From positions 992,001 to 1,056,000 of the forward strand of contig JAMXDE010000004.1 of NCBI GenBank assembly GCA_026770025.1: DNA of 64,000 nt, written 5' to 3'. The translations under genes and the position numbers were made by a program. Of the stretch, positions 62,100-64,000 are shown piece after piece; position 1 is the stretch's first letter, and every line of letters starts with the position of its first letter. The stretch comes from Craspedostauros australis. Its lineage: Eukaryota; Bacillariophyta; Bacillariophyceae; Mastogloiales; Achnanthaceae. The notes under the pieces were generated by a model that worked only from the letters and a program-made list of their open reading frames with translations, was not told the DNA's origin and made no database searches.

Positions 62100-62704
62100 G
62101 CATGAATGACACTTCATTGGGATGTTGTGCTTTATTCAATAACAGTTGGTATTAGAATAGAATGCAAGTATAATACTTCTTTCGTTCCTACAGTGTGTGT
62201 GGAGGATCTCCTCGTTTTATGTTATGCTAATTTATATTCTGTCTTATGTAGGGCATGGTAGTATAGTAGTCGACACTCCATCCCCTCTCCACAAGTATCG
62301 CTCTCCACTGCTCTGCTGTAATCTATGTTCCATGCCGTAGACTTGATGATTCGTGATGGCACAACAAGTAACGGCCAAAATTGGCGTCATTTTTTTGGCG
62401 AACGTTCGCGTTTCTTCTGTTGCTGTTGGTTGGCGCGACAATGACGACACCCACAACACGCGAAAACAACACAAAAAGAGAGAGAAGGAGTTCTTGTTGG
62501 CTTTCTTGGTTCGCATTGGATCGCATTGAATTGTATTGTTGTGGGTTGTCTTCCAGAGAGATCATCTCTGTCTCTCTCTCTCTATCCGCACCTTCATTCC
62601 ATTCAACCCCATTCAATTCAACCCCATTCAATTCAACTCCATTCAATTCCATTCAATTGAACTCAATTCAAGTCAGTTGAATGCAGTTGAATGCAGCTGC
62701 AGCC
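62100..62704. other. Spacer with CATTCAA repeat leader
   Basis: No gene. From 62596 to 62697 the leader of the next gene is built of CATTCAATTCAAC units that then turn into TTGAATGCAG units, so CATTCAA and TTGAATG arms can pair. A (TC)n run lies at 62568-62583. Confidence 0.7.
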
Positions 62705-64000
62705 ATGGACGACTCCAAGTACCACAAGCACCAACAGCAGAAGGCCTCGCGGCGTCGGCGGATCCTGCAGATCGCGGGCATCGTGACCTTCGTTCTGACT
62801 TGGACGTGGCTGTCGTTGCACACGGCTGCGCCGCCCCTCACAGATCAGCTGCAGGCGCATCGCATGACCTTCGAAGAGTCGCATCGCCAGCGAGACAAGC
62901 CTGCGCATGCTGCGACGGACGACGCCTCCTTCCAGCGCATCAAGCAGCTGCGCGGCAAACGCAAGCGCAAGGCCATTGGCAAGGCAGCGGACGTCTATCC
63001 CCACGCGGACGGCAACAGAGACGACAAACAGGACGCGCTGATGACGTTGCTGGACGAGCTGGATCACGACATTCGCGACAACGCGAGGGGCGGTCCGCGA
63101 TGGATCCCGGACCATCATCTCATCAGCCTGGACAAGGACCGTCCCAACAACGTCCTGCTCGGCGCCGGCGCCAAGATGCACAAGGCCGCCATGATGTTCG
63201 GCGATCGCAGCAGCAGCAGCAACGCCAAGTTCTTCCGCGTCGAGCGGCCCAACCATCCGCCGATGCGCTGGGAGAAGATGATGGAGCACCTGAGCAATCA
63301 GGATCCCGACCTGCAGCTGCCGCTCGTGGACTACACGCGCCACAACTATGACTACGTGCCGTTGCAGATGGAGCCGCAGAAGGACTATCCGCAGCTCAGC
63401 ACGATGGGGGACCTGCAGAAGAACTGGCCGCAGGACAATCTGGACACGCCGCCGCCGGTCATCCAGGAGAGGCTCATGCACTTCGACTTCACCAACCAGG
63501 AGCACCGCGAGGCTGCCATCAAGTACCGCGACGCCAAGCTCCCGTTCAAGGTCACCAACGTCCCGGAGCTGCTTGCGGCCGGCGAGAAGTGGACGGACAC
63601 CTACCTGGCCGACAACTTCGGTCGCAAGGGCAGCATGTTCCAAGCCTGGGGCAACAACGGCGTGCCGCTCGCATCGGGCAGCTGCCAGGAATCGCGCAAC
63701 AACTTCTTCTCCTTCTTCACGCCGCCGCGATGGGAGGTCGACAAACTGGGACTGCCGCCGACCCGCCAGAACGATTGGGACTTTGAGAGATGGGTCAAGC
63801 ACGCACGCTTCGCCGACGTCACGAAGCTGCAGGCCGATCAACCTCACTTTTACTTCCAGGCCGGCGTCGACAAGGAAGAGCGGTATCAGCCCTACAGCCA
63901 GTGGAACTTCATCTCGCGCGATCTGCCCTCCTTCAGCGCGCGCGACGCCACGTTCTTTCAATTCGTGCCGGAGGAACAGAAGGGCATCCAGTGCCGATTC
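62705..64000 (+). CDS. Membrane-anchored cupin_8/JmjC-like protein, 5' part
   Basis: Open from ATG at 62705 to the end of the window, 432 codons without a stop; the 3' end is missing. A basic N terminus (SRRRR) is followed by one anchor (ILQIAGIVTFVLTWTWLSL, about 20-38), so a type II ER/Golgi protein. A charged stem reaches to about 200. The lumenal domain starts with HFDFTNQEHREAAIKYRDAK, LPFKVTNVPELLAAGEKW, NNFFSFFTPPRWEV and ends in FQFVPEEQKGIQCRF. In diatom cupin_8 proteins I know, this QCRFG strand directly precedes the iron-binding His-x-Asp, which would be just beyond the window. Hence an Fe(II)/2-oxoglutarate hydroxylase is likely but not shown. A long minus-strand open frame over the same DNA is a shadow. 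Confidence 0.75.
   Translation, partial: MDDSKYHKHQQQKASRRRRILQIAGIVTFVLTWTWLSLHTAAPPLTDQLQAHRMTFEESHRQRDKPAHAATDDASFQRIKQLRGKRKRKAIGKAADVYPHADGNRDDKQDALMTLLDELDHDIRDNARGGPRWIPDHHLISLDKDRPNNVLLGAGAKMHKAAMMFGDRSSSSNAKFFRVERPNHPPMRWEKMMEHLSNQDPDLQLPLVDYTRHNYDYVPLQMEPQKDYPQLSTMGDLQKNWPQDNLDTPPPVIQERLMHFDFTNQEHREAAIKYRDAKLPFKVTNVPELLAAGEKWTDTYLADNFGRKGSMFQAWGNNGVPLASGSCQESRNNFFSFFTPPRWEVDKLGLPPTRQNDWDFERWVKHARFADVTKLQADQPHFYFQAGVDKEERYQPYSQWNFISRDLPSFSARDATFFQFVPEEQKGIQCRF

Noticed and set aside
62663-63961. 432-codon minus-strand frame at the right end
   Set aside because: Antisense of the cupin-like gene; no domain, and the plus strand shows an anchor and conserved blocks.

Overview
The window is nuclear DNA of a diatom. 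The deciding evidence is two silicic acid transporter (SIT) genes with both EG-x-Q/GRQ motif pairs, a family that marks silicifying diatoms. Other diatom-typical signs are a heat shock factor with the FP-x-KLH start of its DNA-binding domain, a short U-box protein of the ICPLTG type, two large AAA_16/TPR ATPases and a plastid-type presequence on a protease. Genes are mostly single-exon. The introns I can place are GT-AG, 51 to 382 bp long. 5' leaders are A/C-rich with CAA or CAAA runs. The species cannot be fixed from this sequence alone.

Layout. 1-16 kb: U-box protein, TVP38/TMEM64-like membrane protein (minus), MaoC-like hydratase with one intron (minus), TPR-like protein, lysine-rich ankyrin protein (minus) and a heat shock factor. 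16.2-21.15 kb: copy A of a direct segmental duplication, holding SIT-A (minus) and the 3' end of ATPase-A (minus, 20.9-25.1 kb). 25-28 kb: gene-poor, with a tRNA-like pseudogene. 28.08-39.12 kb: copy B of the duplication, holding SIT-B and a dead 3' stub of ATPase-A. Copy B is split by a complete 6,060-bp DNA transposon (28657-34716) with 156-bp terminal inverted repeats, a CTAG target duplication and a 1,197-residue transposase. 42-46.3 kb: ATPase-C, a paralogue of ATPase-A on the opposite strand, with one intron inside the Walker B motif. 46.9-64 kb: thioredoxin, plastid-type aspartyl protease (minus), a 755-bp fold-back element, beta-adaptin (two exons), a degraded gene, a Golgi-type glycosyltransferase-like protein (minus, two exons), a small basic protein, a flavin-containing monooxygenase and the first 432 codons of a membrane-anchored cupin/JmjC-like protein that runs off the end.

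How the parts relate. Most genes are ordinary unlinked cellular genes. The story of the window is structural. A block running from just after the heat shock factor stop codon to the tail of ATPase-A was copied about 12 kb downstream. Both SIT copies stayed under strong protein constraint (two residue changes against roughly 19 silent ones, counted by eye), while the ATPase tail in copy B decayed. A transposon then landed in copy B. Because copy A keeps the empty site, the exact ends of the element, its target duplication and the order of events can be read directly.
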